The notes beneath the pieces are model-generated. The model saw only the letters and a list, made by a program, of their open reading frames with translations. It was not told where the DNA came from and made no database searches. Both the position numbers and the translations under genes were made by a program. This document shows, piece by piece, positions 35,893 through 45,110 of a stretch of 64,000 nucleotides of DNA. The first letter of the stretch is position 1, and every line of letters starts with the position of its first letter. The stretch comes from Avimonas intestinalis (GTDB lineage: Bacteria; Bacillota; Clostridia; Oscillospirales; Acutalibacteraceae). The DNA is taken from the NCBI GenBank assembly GCA_904380375.1, contig CAJFID010000005.1, positions 1-64,000 on the forward strand. The letters run 5' to 3'.

Positions 35893-37065
35893 TTAGCGCC
35901 TGTATTCCTCCAGGAACGCCTCCAGCCGGTTCATCGCCTCGGTAATATGCTTGAGGGAATAGCAGTAGGAGATGCGGACATACCCTTCCCCGCAGTCGCC
36001 GAAGGCGGTGCCGGGGACGACGGCCACATGCTTTTCCATCAGCAGCTTCTGGCAGAACTCCTCCGAAGACAGGCCGGTGACCGCCACCGAGGGGAAGACG
36101 TAGAACGCCCCCTCCGGCTCAAAGCAGGGCAGGCCCATGCGGTTGAGGCGGTCAACGATATACCGGCGGCGGATATCGTACTCCGCCCGCATGTTCTCCA
36201 CATCCTCATCCCCGTTGTCCATGGCCTCAATCGCCGCGTACTGGGCGGTGGTGGGCGCGCACATCAGGGCATACTGGTGCAGCTTGATCACCTGCTTCAT
36301 CAGCACGGCGGGCCCGCAGGCGTAGCCCAGCCGCCAGCCGGTCATGGCGAACGCTTTGGAAAAGCCGTCAATCAGCATGGTGCGCTCCTGCATCCCGGGC
36401 AGGCTGGCGATGCTGACATGCGGCCGGTCGCCGTAGGTCAGCGCCCCGTAAATCTCATCCGACAGCACAAAAAGCCCGCTCTCCCGGATCACCTCCGCGA
36501 TCGCTTCGAGATGTTCGCGGCGCATCACCCCGCCGGTGGGGTTGTTCGGGTAGGGCAGGATCAGCAGGCGGGTGCGGGGGGTGACAGCCTCCCGCAGCGC
36601 CTGGGGCGTCAGGCGGAAGCCATCCTCCGCTTTGGTGACAAGCGAAACCGGGACGCCGCCAGCCATCTCCACCAAGGGAACATAGCAGACAAAGCATGGC
36701 TCCGGGATCAGCACCTCATCCCCCGGATTGATCAGAGCGCGCAGCCCGAGGTCAATCGCCTCGCTGCCGCCGACCGTGACCAGGATCTCCCCCTTGGGGT
36801 CATAGGAGAGACCGTGATGGCGCCGGACATAGCCGGCAATGCTCTCCCTCAGCTTCATCAGTCCCGCGTTGGGGGTATACCAGGTTTTTCCGCCCTCTAA
36901 GGAACGGATCCCCTCTTCCCGGATATGCCAGGGGGTGGAAAAATCCGGCTCGCCGATGGAAAGGGAAATCACGTCCTCCATCTCGTTGGCAATATCAAAG
37001 AAACGCCGGATACCGGAGGGCTTCAGCTGCTCCAGCGTTTTGTTCAGGCGTATTTCGTAGCTCAT
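35893..37065 (-). CDS. PLP-dependent aminotransferase, class I (fold type I)
   Basis: 390 residues. The start DIANEMEDVISLSIGEPDFSTP, the YPNNPTGG substrate-binding motif, SDEIYGALTYGDR and the lysine motif DGFSKAFAMTGWRLGY are those of aspartate/aromatic aminotransferases (MalY/PatA-like branch). Amino acid specificity is not readable. It shares one base with the preceding Lrp-type gene (TGATG), so the regulator and enzyme are coupled and the regulator probably responds to the enzyme's amino acid. Confidence 0.9.
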   Translation of the reverse strand: MSYEIRLNKTLEQLKPSGIRRFFDIANEMEDVISLSIGEPDFSTPWHIREEGIRSLEGGKTWYTPNAGLMKLRESIAGYVRRHHGLSYDPKGEILVTVGGSEAIDLGLRALINPGDEVLIPEPCFVCYVPLVEMAGGVPVSLVTKAEDGFRLTPQALREAVTPRTRLLILPYPNNPTGGVMRREHLEAIAEVIRESGLFVLSDEIYGALTYGDRPHVSIASLPGMQERTMLIDGFSKAFAMTGWRLGYACGPAVLMKQVIKLHQYALMCAPTTAQYAAIEAMDNGDEDVENMRAEYDIRRRYIVDRLNRMGLPCFEPEGAFYVFPSVAVTGLSSEEFCQKLLMEKHVAVVPGTAFGDCGEGYVRISYCYSLKHITEAMNRLEAFLEEYRR

Positions 37066-37541
37066 CAGATCACGGAGCCCCTCTCGTCCTTCTTTTCGCC
37101 CAGAAAAAGGACCCCGTCGTCCTTATACCGGCGCAGCACAAAATGCGTGGCGGTCGACACCACCGATTCAAGCGTTGAAAGCCGCTTAGCCACAAACATC
37201 GCGACATCCTTGAAGGTACGGCCGCTCACGATTACCGCGAGGTCGTAGCCGCCCGACATCAGGTAGACGCTTTCCACCTCGTCAAACTGCATCACCTGCT
37301 CGGCGATCGCCTCAAACCCGAGGTCCCGCTTGGGGGTGACCCGCAGCTCAATCAGGGCGGTCACATAGGCGCGGTCGGTGCGTTCCCAGTCAATGACGGC
37401 CTTGTAGGAGCGGATGACGCCGCTGCGTTCCAATTCCGCGATGCGTGCGGCGACGGCCTCCTCCGTGCTCCCCAGTACCACGGCCAGCTCCGCATTGCTC
37501 ATCCGGGCATTGGTGTCCAGCAGTTCCAGCAATTTGTCCAT
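37065..37541 (-). CDS. Lrp/AsnC family transcriptional regulator
   Basis: 158 residues. An N-terminal helix-turn-helix (MSNAELAVVLGSTEEAVAARIAELERSGVI in outline) is joined to a C-terminal RAM ligand-binding domain (VTALIELRVTPKRDLGFEAIAEQV, VYLMSGGYDLAVIVSG). ATG 37541 is preferred to the ATG two codons upstream because AAGGAG would be only 2 bases from the latter. It probably controls its own operon with the aminotransferase. Confidence 0.9.
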   Translation of the reverse strand: MDKLLELLDTNARMSNAELAVVLGSTEEAVAARIAELERSGVIRSYKAVIDWERTDRAYVTALIELRVTPKRDLGFEAIAEQVMQFDEVESVYLMSGGYDLAVIVSGRTFKDVAMFVAKRLSTLESVVSTATHFVLRRYKDDGVLFLGEKKDERGSVI

Positions 37542-37673
37542 GTCCATCGCTCCTTTGTCATTTCATAATCCGGCAGGGACAGCCCCGCCGTATTCCCGCT
37601 TATTATACAACGCACCACGCCGGAAGTCCAGAGGGAACCGCCGCCGAGGGAACGCCGCCTGCAAGCGCCGGCA

Positions 37674-38486
37674 TCAGCCGATCGGGAGAAGCTCCGGCCG
37701 GCCGCCGAAGAACACGGTCACATACCGGAAGCCGGCCTGCCTGGCCACCTCCAGCCCGTCCCCGATCGGGCGGGCGATATCCTGCGGCGCGTGGGCGTCC
37801 GAACCGACGGTCACCAGCTCGCCCCCCAATTCCCGGAACCGGCGGACCAGGGGCAGGTCGGGCAGCGTCCGGCCGATCGTCTGCCGCAGGCCGGAGACGT
37901 TGATCTCAAGCGCCAGGCCCCGTTCCGCCATCGTGCGGAAGATCGCGTCAATCGCCCCCTGCCAGCGGCGGTAGCCGGCTGGGCGCTTTTCCTCCGGGAA
38001 ATAGCGGAACGGGTAGGTGAGATGGGCCAAGATGTGGAACCGTCCCCACCGCACCATATCAAGCAGTTCCTCAAAATACCGGTCGAGCAGGGGCAGGACG
38101 TCGGTATGGGTATAATCGTAATAATAAAAATCCTGGTCGTCCTTTAGGTTATGCAGGGAGCCGATGACCACGTCAAAGGCATACCCGGCCAGCAGCTCCT
38201 CCGTCACCGGGAGGTCGTGCAGCGGCTCCCCCAGCTCCACCCCGCGGGCGATGCGGAGACGCCCGGCGTATTTGGCCTGCATCTCCCCCGCCTCCCGGAA
38301 GGAGCCGGCCAGCGCTTTGTCATACCCGTCCGCCCGGTAGGCCGGGATTTCCACATGGTCGGTGATTGCCAGGGCATACAGCCCGGCCTTTTCCGCCGCG
38401 GCGCACATGGCGTCCATCGCGGCCTCGGAATCGGGGGACCAAGCGGTATGGGTGTGGAAATCTATATTGGCGTTTTTCATAAGCAT
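37674..38486 (-). CDS. PHP domain phosphoesterase (histidinol-phosphatase-like)
   Basis: 270 residues. The metal-binding PHP motifs are present: DFHTHTAWSPDSEA, ITDHVEIPAY, IARGVELGE, IGSLHNLKD, HILAHLTYP and TVGSDAHAPQD. The family includes HisK-type histidinol phosphatases; no other histidine gene is near, so another phosphate ester is possible. ATG 38486 has AGGAGGA 8 bases upstream. The leader contains a 47-base direct repeat. Confidence 0.85.
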   Translation of the reverse strand: MLMKNANIDFHTHTAWSPDSEAAMDAMCAAAEKAGLYALAITDHVEIPAYRADGYDKALAGSFREAGEMQAKYAGRLRIARGVELGEPLHDLPVTEELLAGYAFDVVIGSLHNLKDDQDFYYYDYTHTDVLPLLDRYFEELLDMVRWGRFHILAHLTYPFRYFPEEKRPAGYRRWQGAIDAIFRTMAERGLALEINVSGLRQTIGRTLPDLPLVRRFRELGGELVTVGSDAHAPQDIARPIGDGLEVARQAGFRYVTVFFGGRPELLPIG

Positions 38487-38502
38487 GGGTGTTCCTCCTG
38501 TC

Positions 38503-38638
38503 CTCAAGCGCCGCCCCAACAACTTCTCTGCCGGCCTTTCCCGGCGGCGCATCCGAGAAATACTCCGTATTTCTCCCAAACAGCATAGCATCTCAAGCGC
38601 CGCCCCAACAACTTCTCTGCCGGCCTTTCCCGGCGGCG
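38503..38638. repeat. Two identical 47-base direct repeats in the PHP gene leader
   Basis: The stretch 38503-38549 is repeated exactly at 38592-38638. Read on the minus strand, the ends of each copy (CGCCGCC and GGCGGCG) can pair. The 42-base spacer contains a perfect 9-bp hairpin (GAGAAATAC/GTATTTCTC). Both copies lie between the promoter and the start codon of the PHP gene. Confidence 0.9.
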
Positions 38639-38647
38639 TCCCACGGC

Positions 38648-38656
38648 ATTATACCA
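38648..38656 (-). promoter_or_regulatory. Extended -10 promoter of the PHP gene
   Basis: On the minus strand TGGTATAAT (38656-38648) is an extended -10 box; the -35 is weak. Transcription from here would run through both 47-base repeats. Confidence 0.6.
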
Positions 38657-38737
38657 TAAATCCGGGGCGGCGTGCGGAAAAAGTTCGGCGCAATCGGGGG
38701 ATTTCGCCTTTTTCCTGCTTTCTCCGTCCCCGGCGCA

Positions 38738-38765
38738 TTGCATTCGGCGGAAAATGTGATAAAAT
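38738..38765 (+). promoter_or_regulatory. Promoter of the ACT-UPF0210 operon
   Basis: TTGCAT (38738-38743) and TAAAAT (38760-38765) have a 16-base spacer, about 50 bases before the ACT gene. Confidence 0.5.
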
Positions 38766-38818
38766 GGGAACGATAAAAACACCGATTTCGCCTGGTTGGC
38801 TTGAGGAGGAACATGGTT

Positions 38819-39088
38819 ATGCGCGCTGTTATCACCGTTATCGGCAAGGACACGGTGGGGATCCTTGCCAAAATCTCCACCGCCTGCGCCCAGCACAACA
38901 TCAACGTATCCGAAGTAACGCAGTCGATCCTTCAGGATCTGTTCGTGATGATCATGATGGTTGATATATCCAAAAGCGATATCCCTTTCACCCGCTTCAG
39001 CGACGAAATGGCCGCGCTCGGGAAAGAAATGGGGCTGTCCGTCCATGCCATGCACGAGGACATTTTCAACTCCATGCACCGGATTTAA
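38819..39088 (+). CDS. ACT domain protein (UPF0237 family)
   Basis: 89 residues, essentially one ACT domain: MRAVITVIGKDTVGILAKISTACA, NVSEVTQSILQDLFVMIMMVD. Such stand-alone ACT proteins are thought to bind amino acids or related ligands. ATG 38819 is preferred over 38813 because GAGGAGG lies 9 bases upstream of it and the family starts there. It is followed by the UPF0210 gene after 45 bases; the pair is conserved in many bacteria and archaea. Confidence 0.88.
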   Translation: MRAVITVIGKDTVGILAKISTACAQHNINVSEVTQSILQDLFVMIMMVDISKSDIPFTRFSDEMAALGKEMGLSVHAMHEDIFNSMHRI

Positions 39089-39133
39089 GCGAGGCGGACC
39101 CCAAAGCAAACCAAGGAAAGGAATGGCTCAAGC

Positions 39134-40495
39134 GTGATCAACACCAAAGACATCCTTGAAACCATCACCATGATCCAGGACGAAAACCTGGACGTGCGCA
39201 CCATCACGATGGGAATCTCCCTGTTGGACTGCTGCGACAGCGACATGGATAAAACCTGCCGGCGCGTATATGATAAGATTACCCGGTACGCAAAAGACCT
39301 AGTGCGCACCGGGGAGGAAATTGAAAAGGAATACGGCATCCCGATCATCAACAAGCGGATATCGGTGACGCCGATCGCCATGGTTCTGGCGGCCTGCGAG
39401 CACAAGGATCCGGTTCGCCTGGCCGTCACCTTGGAAAAAGCCGCGCAGACCTGCGGCGTCAATTTCATCGGCGGGTATTCCGCCCTGGTGCAAAAGGGGT
39501 TCTCCCCCGGCGACCGGGAGTTGATTGAAAGCATCCCGGAGGCGCTGGCCGTCACCGACCACGTCTGCTCCTCGGTCAACATCGGCTCCACCAAAGCGGG
39601 GATCAACATGGACGCGGTCGGCCTGATGGGGCGGATCGTGCGCCAAACCGCCGAGCGCACGGCCGATCGGGACTGCATCGGCTGCGCCAAGCTGGTGGTC
39701 TTCTGCAACGCGCCGGAGGATAATCCCTTTATGGCCGGCGCCTTCCACGGCCCCGGGGAGCCGGACTGCGTCATCAACGTCGGCGTCTCGGGCCCCGGCG
39801 TGGTGCGGGCGGCTTTGGCCAAGGCGGGGCCGGACTGCGACCTGACCGCGGTGGCGGACATCATCAAGAGGACCGCCTTCAAGATCACCCGGATGGGCCA
39901 GCTGGTGGCGCGGGAGGCCTCCCGCCGCCTGGGCGTCCCCTTTGGGATTGTGGACCTCTCCTTAGCCCCCACCCCGGCGGTGGGCGATTCGGTAGCCCAT
40001 ATCCTGGAGGAAATGGGGCTGGAGTGCTGCGGGGCACACGGAACCACCGCGGCGCTCGCGCTGCTCAACGACGCGGTCAAAAAGGGCGGGGTCATGGCCT
40101 CCTCCCATGTGGGCGGGCTGTCCGGCGCGTTCATCCCGGTGACGGAGGATGCGGGGATGATTAACGCCGCACGCTGCGGGTGCCTAAGGCTGGAGAAGCT
40201 GGAGGCGATGACCGCGGTCTGCTCGGTCGGGCTGGACATGATCAACATCCCCGGCGACACCCCCGCGGAGGTGATTGCCGCCATCATCGCGGACGAGGCC
40301 GCCATCGGTATGGTGAATTCCAAGACCACCGCCGTGCGGGTTATCCCCGCCATCGGCAAGGGCGTAGGGGAAGAGCTTTCCTTCGGCGGCCTGCTGGGCG
40401 GCGGGCCGGTCATGCCGCTCAACACCTGGTCGCCGGCGTTGTTCATCCGGCGGGGCGGACGGATCCCCGCACCCATGCAAAGCCTGAAAAACTGA
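39134..40495 (+). CDS. UPF0210/PFL family protein (DUF711)
   Basis: 453 residues. The family start (INTKDILETITMIQDENLDVRTITMGISLLDC in outline), the glycine/serine-rich SSVNIGSTKAGINMDA, and the end LLGGGPVMPLNTWSPALFIRRGGRIPAP match the UPF0210 proteins, related in fold to glycyl-radical-like or pyruvate formate-lyase-like proteins but without known activity. The start is GTG at 39134, with AAAGGAA upstream. It is co-transcribed with the ACT gene, which may sense its ligand. Confidence 0.9.
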   Translation: MINTKDILETITMIQDENLDVRTITMGISLLDCCDSDMDKTCRRVYDKITRYAKDLVRTGEEIEKEYGIPIINKRISVTPIAMVLAACEHKDPVRLAVTLEKAAQTCGVNFIGGYSALVQKGFSPGDRELIESIPEALAVTDHVCSSVNIGSTKAGINMDAVGLMGRIVRQTAERTADRDCIGCAKLVVFCNAPEDNPFMAGAFHGPGEPDCVINVGVSGPGVVRAALAKAGPDCDLTAVADIIKRTAFKITRMGQLVAREASRRLGVPFGIVDLSLAPTPAVGDSVAHILEEMGLECCGAHGTTAALALLNDAVKKGGVMASSHVGGLSGAFIPVTEDAGMINAARCGCLRLEKLEAMTAVCSVGLDMINIPGDTPAEVIAAIIADEAAIGMVNSKTTAVRVIPAIGKGVGEELSFGGLLGGGPVMPLNTWSPALFIRRGGRIPAPMQSLKN

Positions 40496-40585
40496 CAAAA
40501 CTGCAAAAACACATCTAGGGTATTTCTACAATTTTCACATTGTAAATCCCCGGAGATGGGTATATACTTGTTGCGTCAAGAATCC

Positions 40586-40613
40586 TTGATAAATCAAATA
40601 TACGGCTTATACT
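40586..40613 (+). promoter_or_regulatory. Promoter of the V-type ATPase operon
   Basis: TTGATA (40586-40591) and TATACT (40608-40613) have a 16-base spacer. A leader hairpin with 13-base arms at 40656-40668 and 40673-40685 (ACGGGGAGGACGG, one G-U pair) lies between it and the first gene, without a T run. Confidence 0.65.
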
Positions 40614-40722
40614 TTATACAGTAAGGAGTCCGGCTCCAGACACCGATGCCGGATTACGGGGAGGACGGCCAGCCGTTCTCCCCGTCCTGCTAATTTTATA
40701 ACGTACGGAGGCGAGCTGTGCT

Positions 40723-41040
40723 ATGCAGGACATGATCAAACGCATTGTTGACATGGACAAAAAGGCGCGGGCGATCACCGAAGCCGCCGAAAAAGAAAAG
40801 GCGGAGTCGGAGAATGAAATCCAGGAAAAAGCCGCGCGGCTGCGGGAAGACTATTTATCCCAGGCACGGCGCCGCATCCAGGTAAACCGGGAGCTGGAGC
40901 AGCAGATGGCGGAGCAGGAATGGGCCAAGGCCAAAGCGCGTTACGACGAACAGAGGACGCAGATGGACGCCCTTTACGCCGAGCGCGGGGACGAATGGGT
41001 CCGCCGGATCGTCGGCGCCGTCACCGAATCCAAATCGTAA
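40723..41040 (+). CDS. V-type ATPase peripheral stalk subunit (G/H type)
   Basis: 105 residues, almost entirely charged coiled coil (KARAITEAAEKEKAESENEIQEK onward, with the E/Q-rich middle), ending ERGDEWVRRIVGAV. This is the layout of the stalk subunit that pairs with subunit E and it is first in the operon, where clostridial V-ATPase clusters carry it. Sequence identity in this family is low, so the call rests on composition and position. Confidence 0.8.
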   Translation: MQDMIKRIVDMDKKARAITEAAEKEKAESENEIQEKAARLREDYLSQARRRIQVNRELEQQMAEQEWAKAKARYDEQRTQMDALYAERGDEWVRRIVGAVTESKS

Positions 41041-41162
41041 TCCCGCCCCCATCCCGCCTGCTTGCGTATGGTGCAAAAAGGCGCGGCCTGCTGTCCTCTC
41101 CGGGCAAGGGCGCGCTTCCCCGCAGCGGGCCGGCGAATCCGTCCCGGAAAGGCGTGAACATC

Positions 41163-42221
41163 GTGGAAAATTTGAAATTCACCTCCCCTTTTTCGGCCAA
41201 CGTCATCCTGGCCAAGGCGAGGGCCATGTACGGCAATTCCCTGAAGGTCAAGGACTTCAATGAACTGCTGCATTGCCACAGCGTAAGCGAAGTCGCCGCC
41301 TATTTGAAGAACAGCACCGCTTATGCCTCGGTGCTGGCGGAAATTAATGAATCCACCATCCACCGAGGCCATCTTGAGATGCTGATCCGGCGGAAAGCCT
41401 TCAACGACTACGCCGCCCTCGGCCGCTACGACATCATGATCGGCATGAACCTGTCCCTCTACCTGCTCCAGCGGATTGAAATCGAGCAGATCATTGCCTG
41501 CCTGCGGTACATGAGCGCAGGGCACGCCAGCGAATTTTTCTTTTCCATGCCGATGTATTTTGCGAGCCATACCCGCCTGGACCTGCCGAAGATGAGCCAT
41601 TGCGCCTCCTTTGCCGAGCTGCTTGAGGCGCTGGCCCACACCAAGTACCATGACGTGCTGGCGCCCCTCGCCCCGAAGGAGGAAGGGCGGATCCGGCTGA
41701 CGGAAATCGAAAACGCGCTGTACACGCAGCTGACCAATACGATGTATTCCCTCATTGCCCAGACGCCGCGCGGTATGCGGGAGGAGCTCACCAACCTGTT
41801 CGGCGCGCAGGTAGACGCGCAGAACGTCACCCGCATCTTACGCCTGAAGCGCTATTTCCAGGCGAAGCCGGCCTTCATCCGGGAAAACCTGCTGCCGGGC
41901 GGGCGCTGCCTGTCCCCCAAGGTGATCGACAGCATGGTTGAAGCCCCCACCGCCGACGCGGTGCTCGACATTTTCCGCTCGACTGCGCTGGGGCGGCGGA
42001 TCCCGCCGGATCAGCGGGAGTTCATCCACGACCTTGACCACCGTGCCCCCTATTTCAACGCGCGCAAGCATATCCACTACTCCATCCATCCCCTTGTGGT
42101 GCTGCTCTCCTATGTGATGCTGACCGATGTAGAGGTGGATGACATCATCAATATTATTGAAGGCATCCGCTACGGATTGGATCCGGATCAGATCCGGCCT
42201 ATGCTGGTATTGGCGAATTAA
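41163..42221 (+). CDS. atpC: V-type ATP synthase subunit C (AC39/NtpC-like)
   Basis: 352 residues. The central-stalk subunit that links subunits D/F to the membrane rotor. The start FTSPFSANVILAKARAMYGNSL and the helical repeats (VAAYLKNSTAY, LRYMSAGHASEF) match the vATP-synt_AC39 family. GTG 41163 is chosen because GGAAAGG lies 10 bases upstream; the GTG at 41154 would be one base from it. Confidence 0.88.
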   Translation: MENLKFTSPFSANVILAKARAMYGNSLKVKDFNELLHCHSVSEVAAYLKNSTAYASVLAEINESTIHRGHLEMLIRRKAFNDYAALGRYDIMIGMNLSLYLLQRIEIEQIIACLRYMSAGHASEFFFSMPMYFASHTRLDLPKMSHCASFAELLEALAHTKYHDVLAPLAPKEEGRIRLTEIENALYTQLTNTMYSLIAQTPRGMREELTNLFGAQVDAQNVTRILRLKRYFQAKPAFIRENLLPGGRCLSPKVIDSMVEAPTADAVLDIFRSTALGRRIPPDQREFIHDLDHRAPYFNARKHIHYSIHPLVVLLSYVMLTDVEVDDIINIIEGIRYGLDPDQIRPMLVLAN

Positions 42222-42240
42222 CACAGGAAGGTGATACACG

Positions 42241-44220
42241 TTGGCTGTAGCGAAAATGAAGCTGGTGAATATCATCGGCCATGTGGATTTTCTCGACGCG
42301 GTGCTGATCGCCTGCGGGAAAACCGGCGTCTCCCAGCCGGACGACGCGCTGTCGTTTTTCTCCGACACGCGGGATTTCAGCACGCCACAGGAAGACAACC
42401 CGTATACCGAGCCCCTGGGCCGGCTCGAATCGGCCATTTCCCGCGCCTGCGGGGAGCTGCCAGCGGAGGAGGTGCTTACCGCGGTGAACGCGGAGCTCTC
42501 CCCCAACACGGAAAAGGAGCCGCTGTTCCAATATGTGGAGCGCTTTTCCAAGCAGATGGCCGACCTGACAAGGCAGCGCGGCCTCCTCTCAGTTCGCTGC
42601 GAATCCCTGAATAAGGATTGCGAGCAGCTGGAGCACTTCATGGGGCTGGACATCGACCTGGACGCGGTGCTTGCCTGCCAGACCATCAAGGTGCGGTTCG
42701 GCCGCCTGCCGCGGGACAGCTTTGAAAAGCTGAAGATATACAACGAAAACCCGTATGTGCTGTTTTTCCCCGGCGCGAGCGATGCGAGCTATTATTGGGG
42801 CGTCTACTTCGCCCCGATCGACCTGGCGCCGGAGGTAGACCGCATCTTTTCCAGCCTGTATTTTGAGCGGCTCCGGCTTCCCTCCGGCACGGGCCGGCCG
42901 GACGAAATTGTCGCCGGGCTAAAAAAGGAAAAGCAGCAGGTTGAGCAGGAGCTTGCCTCGCTGGACAAGCAGATTGCGGACACCTGGGCCGAAGAGCGGG
43001 ACAAGTGCCTGCGGGTGTATTCCCTGCTCAAGCAGCTCAGCTATTATTTCAGTGCCCGGCGGTATGCCGCGCGGTATAACGACAAGTTCATCTTGACCGG
43101 CTGGGTCCCCACCCGGGACGAACGCCGGTTCCGGACGGCCCTGGACGCGGTTGACGGCATTGAATATACCATTGAGCGCGCGGACAGCGACGCCCATCAC
43201 GCGCCGCCGGTAAAGCTGTGCAACGCCGGTATTTTCAAGCCCTTTGAGTTTTTTGTGGACATGTACGGCCTGCCCCGCTATACCGAAGTCGACCCGACCG
43301 CCTTCGTCGCTATCACCTATACCCTGCTGTTCGGAATCATGTTCGGCGACCTGGGCCAGGGCCTTGTGGTCGCGGCCGTGGGCTGGCTGATGTGGAAGCT
43401 GAAAAAGATGGCGATCGGCAAGATCCTGGTCCCCTGCGGCATCTGCTCCGCCCTCTTTGGAGTGGTTTATGGTTCGGTATTTGGCTTTGAGCATGCGCTT
43501 GACCCACTGTACCACGCGCTGTTCGGGCTGGAGGAAAAGCCGATTGAGGTGATGAACTCCACCTGGGCCATGAACATTATCCTGGCCTCCGTCGTAATCG
43601 GCCTGGCGCTGATTATGCTGGCGATGTGCCTCAACATCTATTCCAGCCTGCGCAGGCGGGATTACGAAAGCGGCGTCTTCGGCCCGAACGGCATTGTCGG
43701 GCTGGTGTTTTACGGCTCGCTGGTATGCGGCTTTGGGCTGCAACTCCTGCTGAACGTGAAGATCGTCACCCTGCCCTATGTGCTGGTGCTGATCGTGCTG
43801 CCGCTGGTGCTGATGTTCCTGCGCGAGCCGCTGGGCCGACTGATGGCGCGCGATCCGGATTGGAAGCCGGAAAAATGGGGCGAGTTCATTCTCCAGAACT
43901 TTTTTGAAATGTTTGAGCTGATGCTGTCCTATCTGTCAAACACGATGTCCTTCCTACGGGTCGGGGCGTTCGTCCTGATCCACGCCGGCATGATGATGGC
44001 GGTCTTCACCTTGGCGGAGCTGGCCGGCGGCGTCGGCTATGTCGCCATTGTCATCTTCGGCAACGCGTTGGTGATGTGCATGGAGGCGCTGCTTGTGGCC
44101 ATCCAGGTCCTGCGTCTGGAGTTTTACGAGATGTTCAGCCGGTATTACAACGGCGACGGCCGGCCCTTCAAGCCGCTTGATCCCAAGTCCGGCGAAAAGG
44201 TATTCACCGAGGTAAAGTAA
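42241..44220 (+). CDS. atpI: V-type ATP synthase subunit I (NtpI-like)
   Basis: 659 residues. The stator subunit that forms the ion half-channels. Residues 1 to about 330 are cytosolic with coiled coils (EKQQVEQELASLDKQIADTW); the C-terminal half has about seven to eight membrane helices, including YTLLFGIMFGDLGQG and the FLRVGAFVLIHAGMM helix with its essential arginine. The start is probably TTG at 42241, after AGGAAGGTGAT. Confidence 0.9.
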   Translation: MAVAKMKLVNIIGHVDFLDAVLIACGKTGVSQPDDALSFFSDTRDFSTPQEDNPYTEPLGRLESAISRACGELPAEEVLTAVNAELSPNTEKEPLFQYVERFSKQMADLTRQRGLLSVRCESLNKDCEQLEHFMGLDIDLDAVLACQTIKVRFGRLPRDSFEKLKIYNENPYVLFFPGASDASYYWGVYFAPIDLAPEVDRIFSSLYFERLRLPSGTGRPDEIVAGLKKEKQQVEQELASLDKQIADTWAEERDKCLRVYSLLKQLSYYFSARRYAARYNDKFILTGWVPTRDERRFRTALDAVDGIEYTIERADSDAHHAPPVKLCNAGIFKPFEFFVDMYGLPRYTEVDPTAFVAITYTLLFGIMFGDLGQGLVVAAVGWLMWKLKKMAIGKILVPCGICSALFGVVYGSVFGFEHALDPLYHALFGLEEKPIEVMNSTWAMNIILASVVIGLALIMLAMCLNIYSSLRRRDYESGVFGPNGIVGLVFYGSLVCGFGLQLLLNVKIVTLPYVLVLIVLPLVLMFLREPLGRLMARDPDWKPEKWGEFILQNFFEMFELMLSYLSNTMSFLRVGAFVLIHAGMMMAVFTLAELAGGVGYVAIVIFGNALVMCMEALLVAIQVLRLEFYEMFSRYYNGDGRPFKPLDPKSGEKVFTEVK

Positions 44221-44335
44221 CGCCGGCTGCCGGCTAGCCTAACCCATTGGGCGGGGTCCCGGCCCTATCCGCCCGCATCTGTCATACCCCGGCCCTCCAC
44301 CGCGGCGGCCGGTTGAAAATTAGGAGGTAAGCATT

Positions 44336-44782
44336 ATGAATCTTCTGTATCTTCTGATCCCTGTGGCGCTTCTGGTCTTCTCGGTCGTGCTGTCGATCGT
44401 CCTGGTCAAGCGGGGCACCCCGGCCAAGAAGGCGCTCGCGGTTCACTTCCTGTCGGTCGTCGCGATCATGATCCTGACCTGCCTGCTCCCGATGGGGGCG
44501 GCCGCAGCCGGAGACGCGGACACGGCGGCGCCGGAAACCACCCAGTCCGAACAGGCGGAGACGGCGGACAGCTCCAAAGGCTTTGCGTATATCGGCGCGG
44601 CGCTCGCGGTCGGCCTGGCCGGTATCGGCGGCGGCATCGCAGTAGCGGCGGGCGCCCCGGCGGCCATCGGCGCGACGGCGGAGGATCCCAAGTCGTTCGG
44701 TAAATCCATCATCTTCGTGGCGCTGGGCGAAGGGTTCGGCCTCTACGGCCTGCTGATCGCAATCATGATCCTGATCCTTTAG
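44336..44782 (+). CDS. atpK: V-type ATP synthase subunit K (rotor ring)
   Basis: 148 residues. The C-terminal helical hairpin (GFAYIGAALAVGLAGIGGGIAVAAGAPAAIG, then the ion-binding glutamate in FVALGEGFGLYG) is the rotor-ring unit. Before it come a membrane helix (residues 3-24), a second hydrophobic stretch (35-57) and an acidic loop rich in Thr, Glu and Gln. Only one ion-binding Glu is present. Ion specificity (H+ or Na+) is not clear from the residues near the glutamate. Confidence 0.9.
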   Translation: MNLLYLLIPVALLVFSVVLSIVLVKRGTPAKKALAVHFLSVVAIMILTCLLPMGAAAAGDADTAAPETTQSEQAETADSSKGFAYIGAALAVGLAGIGGGIAVAAGAPAAIGATAEDPKSFGKSIIFVALGEGFGLYGLLIAIMILIL

Positions 44783-44801
44783 TCGAAAGAGGGCTTTCGC
44801 C

Positions 44802-45110
44802 ATGCGCTTCTATGTCATCAGCGACAACGTGGACACCCAGGTCGGCCTGCGGCTGGCCGGGATTGACGGCGTCGTGGTACATGAACAGGACGAGGTGACC
44901 CAGGCTCTTTCCGACGCCATGCAGATGCCGGACGTCGCCGTCATCCTGATGACCGAGCATCTCGTCAAGCTGTGCCCCGACCTGGTGGACGAGCTGAAGC
45001 TGAACCGGGCAAGGCCGCTGATCGTCGAGATCCCCGACCGCCATGGGAACGGCCGGGCCAAGGATTCCATCACGCGGTATGTGCGGGACGCCATCGGCAT
45101 TAAAATATGA
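44802..45110 (+). CDS. atpF: V-type ATP synthase subunit F
   Basis: 102 residues. The start MRFYVISDNVDTQVGLRLAGIDG and the MPDVAVILMTEHL and PLIVEIPDRHG segments match the small Rossmann-like F subunit of the central stalk. It follows subunit K after 19 bases. Confidence 0.9.
   Translation: MRFYVISDNVDTQVGLRLAGIDGVVVHEQDEVTQALSDAMQMPDVAVILMTEHLVKLCPDLVDELKLNRARPLIVEIPDRHGNGRAKDSITRYVRDAIGIKI

Noticed and set aside
38503..38638. Repeat-spacer-repeat resembling a minimal CRISPR array
   Set aside because: Only two units, the repeat is 47 bases, no cas genes, and it sits in a gene leader.
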